In this document: positions 6,339 to 12,626 of the stretch, piece after piece
Position numbering within the stretch: the stretch's first letter is position 1
Layout: each line of letters begins with the position of its first letter
From: SYIM01 sp044356835
GTDB lineage: Bacteria; Pseudomonadota; Gammaproteobacteria; Burkholderiales; Burkholderiaceae_E
Direction of reading: 5' to 3'
DNA length: 15,512 bases
NCBI GenBank assembly: GCA_044356835.1
Contig: JBIKVK010000056.1
Span: 1-15,512, forward strand
Made by a program: the position numbers and the translations under genes
The notes under the pieces: generated by a model
What the model was told of the DNA's origin: nothing
What the model saw: the letters and a program-made list of their open reading frames with translations, nothing else
The model's database searches: none

Positions 6339-7376
6339 TCACCGATGGGTGCCCGCCCCCGGGCTGACCGCATTCTGGCATGCGCCCGCGCGAAAACGCG
6401 CACTCACGGCAGCGAGCGCCGCCGAAGCTACACGGGAGATGGATGGATCGGAACGGCTGGTCAGGGCAATGGGCACCTGGGCCCCGAGCACGACACCGCA
6501 GCTGGCTGCGCCGGCGAGATATTCCAGCTGCTTCGCAAGCACATTGCCCGCCTCGATGCCGGGCACAAGCAGGATGTCGGCCCGACCGACCACCGGGGAG
6601 CGGATGCCCTTCATCTGGGCAGAATGCGCCGAAACCGCATTGTCAAAGGCGAGTGGGCCGTCAATGATCCCACCTGTGATCTGCCCGCGATCGGCCATCT
6701 TGCAGAGAGCCGCCGCATCGATCGTGGAAGGAATCCGAGGCGTCACGGTCTCCACTGCCGACAGGATCGCGACCCTGGGACAGTCCAGACCCAGCGCATG
6801 GGCAAGACCGATCGCGTTGCGCAGAATATCGGCCTTTTCGAGAAGGGTCGGCGCGATATTGATCGCCGCATCGGTAATGAGCAGAGGTCGCTCGTAGGCC
6901 GGTACGAAGAGTCTGAACACATGAGACATCCGACGCTCGGTGCGCAGCCCCGGTTCGGCCAGGACGGCTTCCATGAGCTCATCGGTATGGAGGCTGCCCT
7001 TCATCATCATGGCCACCCGCCCGTTTGCAGCCAGCGCCGCGGCCTGCGCGGCCGAAGCATGGCTGTGCGGCGAGTCGACGACCTCGACCCCTTCAAGGGA
7101 TCGCCCGCAGGTGTGCGCGAGCGCTTCGATCCGGGCACGCGGCGCCACGATCAGCGCCTCGATCAAACCGATGTCCCGGGCGTCCAGCGCGCCCTTGAGC
7201 GACTCTGCATCACAGGGGTGAACCACAGCGCATGCGAGCGGCGGGTGGCGCACCTGGGCCTGCACCCAGGCCCGCATGTCCGCCGCAGCCCCCTGCGGGC
7301 CACGATCCGAACGCCCGCCACCGAGCGCGGGACCGCCGGCTTGCACAACGAAGCCTGTCCCAGGGTGATGCTCCAT
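6339..7376 (-). CDS. Phosphate acetyl/butyryltransferase family protein
   Basis: A 345-residue acyltransferase of the PTA/PTB family, which exchanges CoA and phosphate on an acyl group (acyl-CoA to acyl-phosphate). Family signatures are visible: VAMMMKGSLHTDELM, LITDAAINIAPTLLEKADI, a long AILSAVETVTPRIPSTIDA block and, near the C-terminus, VGRADILLVPGIEAGNVLAK. The first ~45 residues are a Gly/Ala-rich lead not typical of the core fold. I chose the ATG at 7376 because GGAGGGAGG (7389-7381) lies just upstream. A longer reading from 7472 would place that ribosome binding site inside the gene. The closest fit is the phosphate butyryltransferase-like group rather than long Pta proteins. No acetate or butyrate kinase is present in the window. 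First gene of an operon with the dehalogenase, and divergent from the SDR. Confidence 0.87.
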   Translation of the reverse strand: MEHHPGTGFVVQAGGPALGGGRSDRGPQGAAADMRAWVQAQVRHPPLACAVVHPCDAESLKGALDARDIGLIEALIVAPRARIEALAHTCGRSLEGVEVVDSPHSHASAAQAAALAANGRVAMMMKGSLHTDELMEAVLAEPGLRTERRMSHVFRLFVPAYERPLLITDAAINIAPTLLEKADILRNAIGLAHALGLDCPRVAILSAVETVTPRIPSTIDAAALCKMADRGQITGGIIDGPLAFDNAVSAHSAQMKGIRSPVVGRADILLVPGIEAGNVLAKQLEYLAGAASCGVVLGAQVPIALTSRSDPSISRVASAALAAVSARFRAGACQNAVSPGAGTHR

Positions 7377-7402
7377 TGATCCTCCCTCCGGTGGGCGCGC
7401 GA

Positions 7403-7430
7403 GTGCAATGATGAACCTAAACACTACAAT
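7403..7430 (+). promoter_or_regulatory. Possible sigma70 promoter for the SDR gene
   Basis: TACAAT (7425-7430) differs from the -10 consensus by one base, and GTGCAA (7403-7408) is a weak -35 with a 16-bp spacer. Transcription would start near 7437, leaving a leader of about 55 nt before the SDR ATG at 7492. This 115-bp divergent gap also has to drive the acyltransferase/dehalogenase operon on the other strand; I see no convincing promoter for it. Confidence 0.3.
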
Positions 7431-7491
7431 AAGAGCCGTGCAAGCCTTCGACCTCCCGTTGCCAACCGTCAACTCTTTACAGGACCGATGA

Positions 7492-8238
7492 ATGAATCAA
7501 CTCGACTTCAAGGGCCGCCATGCCATTATCACGGGCGGCGCCACCGGCTTGGGCTATGCAATCGCCCAAAGACTCATCAGCTCAGGGGGGAGCGTCACAC
7601 TTTGGGATCGTGACCTGGACGGCGCGAAGCGGGCCGCTGCGTCGTTGGGCGCTCAGGCCGACGCGGTTCACGTCGATGTCGCAGTGCATGAATCGGTAGC
7701 GGCTGCGGTGTCCGCAACCCGGTCACGCCATGCCCGAGCCGATGCGCTCATCAACAGCGCCGGCATCACCGGACCCAACGTCAAGGTCTGGGACTACCCG
7801 GTGGAGGCCTGGCGCCAAGTGATCGAAATCAATCTCAACGGTCTGTTTTTCTGCTGCAGAGAAATCGTCCCCTGGATGCGCGAGGCGAACTACGGCCGCA
7901 TCGTCAACATCGCATCGGTCGCGGGCAAGGACGGCAATCCCAACGCGAGTGCCTACAGCTCCAGCAAAGCCGCGGTGATCGGACTGACGAAATCGCTCGG
8001 CAAGGAACTCGCCGATACCGGCATCCGGGTCAACTGCGTGACGCCCGCCGCGGTCAAGACGTCGATGTTCGAGCAGATGACCCAGGAGCACATCCAGTTC
8101 ATGCTGTCGAAAATTCCGATGGGTCGCTTCGGTCTTCCGGAAGAAATCGCATCCATGGTGGGATGGCTCTGCACAGAAGATTGCTCGTTTTCCACAGGCG
8201 GGGTATTCGACCTCTCGGGTGGTCGCTCCACCTACTGA
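7492..8238 (+). CDS. SDR-family NAD(P)-dependent oxidoreductase
   Basis: A 248-residue classical short-chain dehydrogenase/reductase. The nucleotide-binding TGGATGLG lies at 14-21, and an acidic Asp39 at the end of beta-2 favours NAD over NADP. NSAG is at 88-91, and the catalytic set is Asn114, Ser142, Tyr155 (YSSSK) and Lys159. Length is standard. It is typical of enzymes that oxidise secondary alcohols of sugar acids or reduce 3-oxoacyl groups. The rhamnonate/fuconate pathways use an SDR on 2-keto-3-deoxy acids, which would fit the downstream operon, but this is inference. The ATG at 7492 has AGGA (7481-7484) upstream. It is divergent from the acyltransferase operon and convergent with the IclR gene, so it is a single-gene unit. 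Confidence 0.9.
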   Translation: MNQLDFKGRHAIITGGATGLGYAIAQRLISSGGSVTLWDRDLDGAKRAAASLGAQADAVHVDVAVHESVAAAVSATRSRHARADALINSAGITGPNVKVWDYPVEAWRQVIEINLNGLFFCCREIVPWMREANYGRIVNIASVAGKDGNPNASAYSSSKAAVIGLTKSLGKELADTGIRVNCVTPAAVKTSMFEQMTQEHIQFMLSKIPMGRFGLPEEIASMVGWLCTEDCSFSTGGVFDLSGGRSTY

Positions 8239-8276
8239 GCAGACGGTCGGCCGGCCCCCGGGCGCAGCGCTCAGTA
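8233..8276. terminator. Perfect 8-bp inverted repeat over both stop codons of a convergent pair
   Basis: TACTGAGC (8233-8240) and GCTCAGTA (8269-8276) are exact reverse complements. The left arm carries the SDR's Tyr-TGA end and the right arm the IclR gene's Tyr-TGA end. The 28-nt interior is GC-rich and includes the palindrome GGCCGGCC, so a longer folded structure is possible. No T-run flanks it. It may serve as a bidirectional transcription barrier. Confidence 0.38.
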
Positions 8277-9086
8277 CCGGAGCTGCGCCCAGGCCTGGCC
8301 CAGGTCTGCGGACACACGATCGAGCACGGCTCTGATTCGTTTGATCCGCCCGCCCTCCCAAGGAGGGGCGGCCTGAGCGCACACCACCGATCCGAGCACT
8401 GATCCTTCGGGACCGCTCACTGCGCAGGCCGTCGCATTGATCCCGGGTACGACATCGCCCAAGTTGAGCGCACAGCCGACCCGCCGAGAGCGCGCCCTCA
8501 TCCGGTCGATCCCATCCAGCAAGCCGTGCTCGCGCGACTGCAGCGCATGCCGGTTTGCAGTTTCGATGGCCTGCTGATCAGCGAACGGTAACGCAAAAAA
8601 GATCGCCAAGCCCCCCGCGGTCTGGATCAGCGGTCGACGCCCGCCCACATCGAGCATCAGGGCAGAGGGCGCCGCGGACGCATCCTGCCGGCTCAGGCAA
8701 ACACTCTCGAACCCCGAGCGGCTCATGACAAATAGGGTGGCCCCGAGCTCCCTGCAGGCACGCTGAAGCATTTCTTCGCTCAGACGCCTCAGATCATGAT
8801 GATGCGCCGTGGCAAGGCCGAGCTCAAAGGCGAGCGGGCCCAGGGTGTAGCGCCGCGAGTCCGGAATCTGATAGGCCATGCGAGAGCGCAGCATCGCCTT
8901 CAGCAGTCGATGGGTCGTCGAGACCTCAAGACCGGACGCCTCGGCGAGATCGGTGATCCGCCAGCCGAATCGGGTGTTCGCCGACAGGAGACGGGCCAGG
9001 AGGAAAGCGCGATCCAGCGACCGCGTGTCGCTACCTCGAGCGGATTCGGGGCGCCGGCTGGATGAATTCGGCCATCGAGAGGACAT
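8271..9086 (-). CDS. IclR-family transcriptional regulator
   Basis: A 271-residue regulator with a winged HTH near residues 24-70 (RAFLLARLLSANTRFGWR, ITDLAEASGLEVSTTHRLLK). An IclR effector-binding domain follows to the end, with a C-terminal section GINATACAVSGPEGSVLGSV typical of the family. IclR proteins bind small organic acids or aromatic ligands. The ATG at 9086 is preferred. A GTG at 9179 would extend the protein by 31 residues but would put the palindrome at 9149-9165 inside the coding sequence, and the extra residues are not domain-like. Neither start has a strong ribosome binding site. It is divergent from the TctC-enolase-Moco-aldolase operon, the usual position for a local regulator of a catabolic cluster; it likely controls that operon and itself (inference). 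Confidence 0.9.
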   Translation of the reverse strand: MSSRWPNSSSRRPESARGSDTRSLDRAFLLARLLSANTRFGWRITDLAEASGLEVSTTHRLLKAMLRSRMAYQIPDSRRYTLGPLAFELGLATAHHHDLRRLSEEMLQRACRELGATLFVMSRSGFESVCLSRQDASAAPSALMLDVGGRRPLIQTAGGLAIFFALPFADQQAIETANRHALQSREHGLLDGIDRMRARSRRVGCALNLGDVVPGINATACAVSGPEGSVLGSVVCAQAAPPWEGGRIKRIRAVLDRVSADLGQAWAQLRY

Positions 9087-9148
9087 CGTGCGGGCAGTGC
9101 AGGCCCGGTGCGAGCGGGCGAATGAAGGACCGATGGGAACAGAGTAAA

Positions 9149-9165
9149 TTTCCGTCAAACGGAAA
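9149..9165. promoter_or_regulatory. Palindromic operator candidate for the IclR regulator
   Basis: TTTCCGT-CAA-ACGGAAA is a perfect 7-3-7 palindrome in the 150-bp divergent gap between the IclR gene (start 9086) and the TctC gene (start 9237). IclR-family regulators commonly bind AT-flanked palindromes of about this size between divergent genes. I saw no second copy elsewhere in the window. It lies 71 bp before the TctC start. I could not place a convincing -10/-35 pair relative to it. Confidence 0.6.
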
Positions 9166-9236
9166 ATGTTGGACGCCACTATGCCGTATCCAGAGCGGCT
9201 AGGCTAGGCTCGTCCGCTTATCCCAGGGAGATCCAG

Positions 9237-10301
9237 ATGAATAGCCAACCAGTCAAGATTCCTTGCGCCCCGACGAGCCGCCCCGTCCGCAAGGCCACTT
9301 CAGCGGCCCACACCAAACGCCGGGGCGCGCTCAGCTTTGGTCTTGCGATGGTCCTCGCGCTCGGTCTGGGCGGCACACTCGCGTTCCCGGAGGCCTCGGC
9401 GCAATCTTGGCCGTCCAAACCGGTTCGTGTGGTCGTGCCCTTTCCGGCGGGTTCGGGAGTCGACACCGTCGCGCGCCAGGTGATCTCGAAAATGGCGTCC
9501 GGGCTCGGGCAGCCGATCGTGATCGACAATCGCGGCGGCGCCGGAGGCAACATCGGTACCGAGCATGTCGCTCGTCAGCCGGCTGATGGTTACACGCTCC
9601 TCTTCACCGCGACCCAGTTGGTCGGCAATCCAGGGCTGGGCAACACCCGCTATGACGCGATTCGCGACTTTGCTCCGGTGGCGCTGGTGTCCCGTATCCC
9701 GGCCCTGCTCGTTGTGCCGGCGTCATCCCCAGTCAATTCGGTTCAGGACCTGATCCAACTCGCCCGCAGCAAGCCGGGTACGCTCAGCTACGCATCGGGC
9801 GGCAATGGCGGTATCGGGCACTATGCAGGCGAGCTGTTCAAGACCCATGGCGGCAATCTCGACATCGTTCACGTACCCTACAAGAGCGCAGCCGAGCAGG
9901 TGATGAGCGTCATGCAGGACCAGACCCAGCTCGCGTTCCCGGCGCTGATGATCGCCCTGCCCCAGGTCAAGGCCGGCAAACTCAAGCCCCTCGCGGTCAC
10001 TACTGAAAACCGCAGTCCGCTGTTTCCGAATGTGCCCAGTACGCGCGAAGCACTGCCGCAAGGTTTCACGCTCGATGCCTGGTACGGCCTGCTCGCACCC
10101 ACCGGTACGCCCGCGCCCGTCGTTGAGCGCCTGAATGCAGAGCTGCGCAAGGTCCTGGCCGACCCCACCGTGCGCGACACCCTGATCCAGGGCAGCCATG
10201 AGATCGTGGGCAGTTCGCCCGCGGAGTTCGCAAAAGTGATCGAGGCCGACCTCAAGCTCTGGACAGATCTCGCCGTCAAACTCAAGGTCAAGGCAGACTG
10301 A
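9237..10301 (+). CDS. Tripartite tricarboxylate transporter-type binding protein (Bug/TctC family)
   Basis: A 354-residue periplasmic solute-binding protein. The N-terminus is long (about 30 residues with KRR) before a hydrophobic segment (about 31-50) and a likely signal-peptidase site after PEASA (residue 55). The mature start QSWPSKPVRVVVPFPAG is the TctC/Bug hallmark, followed by VIDNRGGAGGNIG and an SYASGGNGGIGH loop. Such proteins bind carboxylates, aromatic acids or related small molecules, usually through backbone contacts, so the ligand cannot be read off. No TctA or TctB membrane partner is in the window; orphan Bug proteins are common in Burkholderiales. The ATG at 9237 has GGGAGA upstream. 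It is first in the IclR-linked operon, and the next gene starts 2 bases after its stop, so uptake and catabolism appear co-expressed. Confidence 0.93.
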   Translation: MNSQPVKIPCAPTSRPVRKATSAAHTKRRGALSFGLAMVLALGLGGTLAFPEASAQSWPSKPVRVVVPFPAGSGVDTVARQVISKMASGLGQPIVIDNRGGAGGNIGTEHVARQPADGYTLLFTATQLVGNPGLGNTRYDAIRDFAPVALVSRIPALLVVPASSPVNSVQDLIQLARSKPGTLSYASGGNGGIGHYAGELFKTHGGNLDIVHVPYKSAAEQVMSVMQDQTQLAFPALMIALPQVKAGKLKPLAVTTENRSPLFPNVPSTREALPQGFTLDAWYGLLAPTGTPAPVVERLNAELRKVLADPTVRDTLIQGSHEIVGSSPAEFAKVIEADLKLWTDLAVKLKVKAD

Positions 10302-10303
10302 GG

Positions 10304-11401
10304 GTGGACATCCGCCGGGTCAGCACCCGGTGCTTTGCCCAGCCGATGATCCCGATCCACCAGGGCAACTTCCCGGGGTCGCTCGAGCTGGTCCTGACCG
10401 TGGTCGAGGCCGAGAACGGGCAGTGCGGTTACTCGCTCGCCCGCGCTCATGGTGGTCAACCGGGCGCAACGATCGCCCTGCCGATCGAGATCTCGCTCGC
10501 CCCCCGGGTGATCGGTCTCGATGCACGGGCGCCGATGCGCGCATGGCAGCGCATGCTCGAACTCGAGCCAGCGGGCTATGTCAGCGTCTTTTCGATCAGC
10601 GCGCTTGATGTTGCGATCTGGGATCTCGCCGCCCGCCTCGATGGGCAGCGCCTCGCCGATCGGATCGGGCTCAGGCGGGACTCGGTCAAGCCTTACGCAA
10701 GCTCGACCCACCACCCCACGATCGATGACTATGTCAACGATCTTGATCAGGCTCTCGCACGGGGCTTTCGGGCCTACAAGGTTCATCCGTTTTATGAGCC
10801 GAGCCGAGATATCGAGCTCGCCCGTGCCCTGCGACAGGCGGCGGGTCCGGACACCGATCTGATGCTCGATGCCGCCAAGCGTTATGACGAACCCTCGGCG
10901 CTGCGAGTGGGCCGAGCGCTTGAGGCACTGGCGTTCCGCTGGTTCGAAGAGCCGCTGCCGCAGCACGACTGGTCCGGCTATCGGCGACTGTCCGATGCGC
11001 TCTCAATCGACGTGATCGGAGGCGAAACCCTTCCGGGGCTCCATCCCGCCATCGGTAATGCACTGGAGGCCCAGGCCTACGATGCGGTGCTCTGCGATGT
11101 GTACTGGAAAGGGGGCATCAGCGGCTGCCTGCGCACGATCGAGCTGTGCCAGGCGAAAGGCGTTCCTGTGGTCTCGCACCATGGCGCCAGCGCGCTCATG
11201 AATCTGGCCAACCTCCACTTGCTCTGCGCGGTCGAGGACGAGATCATGATCGAGGTGCTGTTTCCGGAGGCACCCTACGAGTACGGCGCCAGCCGCTACG
11301 CACGGATCGCATCCGACGGCCGCATCCCTCTGCCTGATGGTCCGGGCCTGGGCGCCGAGCCGGATTGGGCCTACATCGAGGCAAACTCCCGAACACCATG
11401 A
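10304..11401 (+). CDS. Enolase-superfamily enzyme (mandelate racemase/muconate lactonizing type), KxH variant
   Basis: A 365-residue enzyme with the N-terminal capping domain (about 1-125, ending VFSISALDVAIWDLAARLDG) and a C-terminal barrel. Metal ligands can be placed at Asp189 (LMLDAAKRYD), Glu215 or Glu216 (WFEEPL) and Glu241 (GGETLPG). A late-barrel His292-His293 (VVSHHGAS) is in the right place for the second acid/base. The second-strand motif, usually KxK in this group, is Lys159-Val-His161 (AYKVHPF), and the usual DxN is DAA. Members abstract the alpha proton of a carboxylate, causing dehydration, racemisation or cycloisomerisation; by context an acid-sugar dehydratase or racemase is likely, but the substrate is unknown. 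It starts at GTG 10304, two bases after the TctC stop, with GAGGG overlapping that stop. It overlaps the next gene by 4 bases (ATGA). Confidence 0.88.
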   Translation: MDIRRVSTRCFAQPMIPIHQGNFPGSLELVLTVVEAENGQCGYSLARAHGGQPGATIALPIEISLAPRVIGLDARAPMRAWQRMLELEPAGYVSVFSISALDVAIWDLAARLDGQRLADRIGLRRDSVKPYASSTHHPTIDDYVNDLDQALARGFRAYKVHPFYEPSRDIELARALRQAAGPDTDLMLDAAKRYDEPSALRVGRALEALAFRWFEEPLPQHDWSGYRRLSDALSIDVIGGETLPGLHPAIGNALEAQAYDAVLCDVYWKGGISGCLRTIELCQAKGVPVVSHHGASALMNLANLHLLCAVEDEIMIEVLFPEAPYEYGASRYARIASDGRIPLPDGPGLGAEPDWAYIEANSRTP

Positions 11402-12564
11402 AGATCCAATCGATTCGAGCCTTCCCCATCCGAAGCGATCTGACCGGCGGCCCTCCGGTGAGCCAGCCCACCCGGCCCTCCTGGACACAGGAGGCCGAAG
11501 TCGCCAATCCCATGTCGAAATACCCGCGCTTCAAGCGATTCCGCTCGAGCTGGCGTCCAACCTGGCCCTCGGTGGGGTGTCTGGTGACCGCCGAAAACGG
11601 CGAGTGGGGTCTGGGCATGACGCGATACGGGTCCCCGGTCATCGCCCTGATCAACGAGCACTTGGGTCCGCTCCTTGAGAGCGAACCCTGCATGGCCACC
11701 GAACGACTGTGGGACATGATGCAGGCGCTGACATCACCCTACGCAGGCGGGCTGTCCTGCTATGCCATCAGCGCGATCGACCTCGCTCTTTGGGACCTCA
11801 AAGGCAAGCTCCTGGGCGAACCGGTCTGGCGCCTGATCGGAGGACCGAGCCGCGATTCCATCCTCTGCTATGCCACGGGCAACGACACCGATTGGTATCT
11901 GGAGCAAGGTTTTCGGGCCACCAAGCTCGCCTGTCCCTATGGGCCGGCCGATGGCAGCCGTGGCCTCGACCTGAACGAAGCACTGGTCAGCGAGCGGCGA
12001 AACCTGGTGGGGCGGGACGTCGATCTGATGCTCGACTGCTGGATGGCCTTTGATGTCGACTTTGCCGTTCGAATGGCCGAGCGGCTTGCGCCCTACCGCT
12101 TGGGTTGGATCGAGGACTGCCTGATGCCCGAAGACCTGGACGGGCTGCAGTCCCTGAGAACACGCCTGCCCGGCCAGACACTCGCGGGCGGCGAACACTG
12201 GTATACCCTCCCGCCTTTCGCGCACGCCGGTCGTCGGCGGCTGCTCGATATCCTCCAGCCCGATATCGGATGGGCCTGCGGACTCACGGGCTGCATGAAA
12301 ATCGCCCAGCTGGCGCAGGGCTTCGGGCAATCGGTGATGCTCCATGCGGGCGTGAACACGCCCTACGGCCAGCACTTCAGCCTTGCAGTGCCCAACTGCC
12401 CGATGGGAGAGTATTTCGTCGGTTCGGCCCCGGGCATTCCGTTCGAGGAGGTTCGACTCACCCCGGGGATGCAGGTACCGGTTTCCGGTCGGGTACATCC
12501 TGGAGACGAGCCCGGTTTTGGTCTGGGCCTGACGCTCGAGTCGCTCGAAACGCTCAAAGTCTGA
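11398..12564 (+). CDS. L-rhamnonate dehydratase-like enolase-superfamily enzyme
   Basis: A 388-residue enolase-superfamily protein closest in motifs to L-rhamnonate dehydratase (RhmD), which converts L-rhamnonate to 2-keto-3-deoxy-L-rhamnonate. Shared blocks are VANPMSKY (36-43), RLIGGPSRDSILCYATG (145-161), LMLDCWMAFDVDFA (210-223) and SGRVHPGDEPGFGLGL near the end. Predicted metal ligands are Asp213, Glu239 (WIEDCL) and Glu266 (GGEHWYTL). His267, Asp289 (QPDIGW) and His316 (MLHAGVNTPYG) fit the catalytic base region. The second-strand segment is TKLACPYGPADG, and I cannot find a clear match to the N-terminal histidine-bearing loop of known RhmD enzymes, so a different acid sugar is possible. 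The ATG at 11398 overlaps the previous stop (ATGA), implying coupled translation. A TTG at 11365 is less likely. Confidence 0.88.
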   Translation: MKIQSIRAFPIRSDLTGGPPVSQPTRPSWTQEAEVANPMSKYPRFKRFRSSWRPTWPSVGCLVTAENGEWGLGMTRYGSPVIALINEHLGPLLESEPCMATERLWDMMQALTSPYAGGLSCYAISAIDLALWDLKGKLLGEPVWRLIGGPSRDSILCYATGNDTDWYLEQGFRATKLACPYGPADGSRGLDLNEALVSERRNLVGRDVDLMLDCWMAFDVDFAVRMAERLAPYRLGWIEDCLMPEDLDGLQSLRTRLPGQTLAGGEHWYTLPPFAHAGRRRLLDILQPDIGWACGLTGCMKIAQLAQGFGQSVMLHAGVNTPYGQHFSLAVPNCPMGEYFVGSAPGIPFEEVRLTPGMQVPVSGRVHPGDEPGFGLGLTLESLETLKV

Positions 12565-12593
12565 ACACCGCGCTTCGGTCGGTCCGGCATTTG

Positions 12594-12609
12594 CCAGAGG
12601 CGGCTCTGG
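12594..12609 (+). other. Small hairpin between the RhmD-like and molybdenum-enzyme genes
   Basis: CCAGAG (12594-12599) and CTCTGG (12604-12609) form a 6-bp stem with a GCGG loop in the 62-bp gap, ending 17 bases before the preferred ATG at 12627. No T-run follows, so it is not a terminator. It could tune translation or mark an RNA processing point. This gap is the largest within the operon. Chance is a real possibility. Confidence 0.2.
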
Positions 12610-12626
12610 ACATTACCCTCGCGGAC

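Noticed and set aside
6081..7379. Plus-strand open frame of 432 codons across the dehalogenase and acyltransferase genes
   Set aside because: Antisense to two clear enzymes and crossing their junction; the translation is Arg/His/Gly-rich without domains.
9196..9211. Short tandem ggcta repeats before the TctC gene
   Set aside because: Only about two and a half copies of 5 bases; no promoter spacing or regulator half-site supported it.
9878..10966. Minus-strand open frame of 362 codons under the TctC and first enolase genes
   Set aside because: Antisense shadow spanning a 2-base intergenic junction of two clear plus-strand genes.
12105..12626. Upstream extension (174 codons) of the molybdenum-enzyme frame
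   Set aside because: It runs inside the RhmD-like gene in another frame and its residues are Arg/Pro-rich with no domain; the family-like sequence starts shortly after the ATG at 12627.
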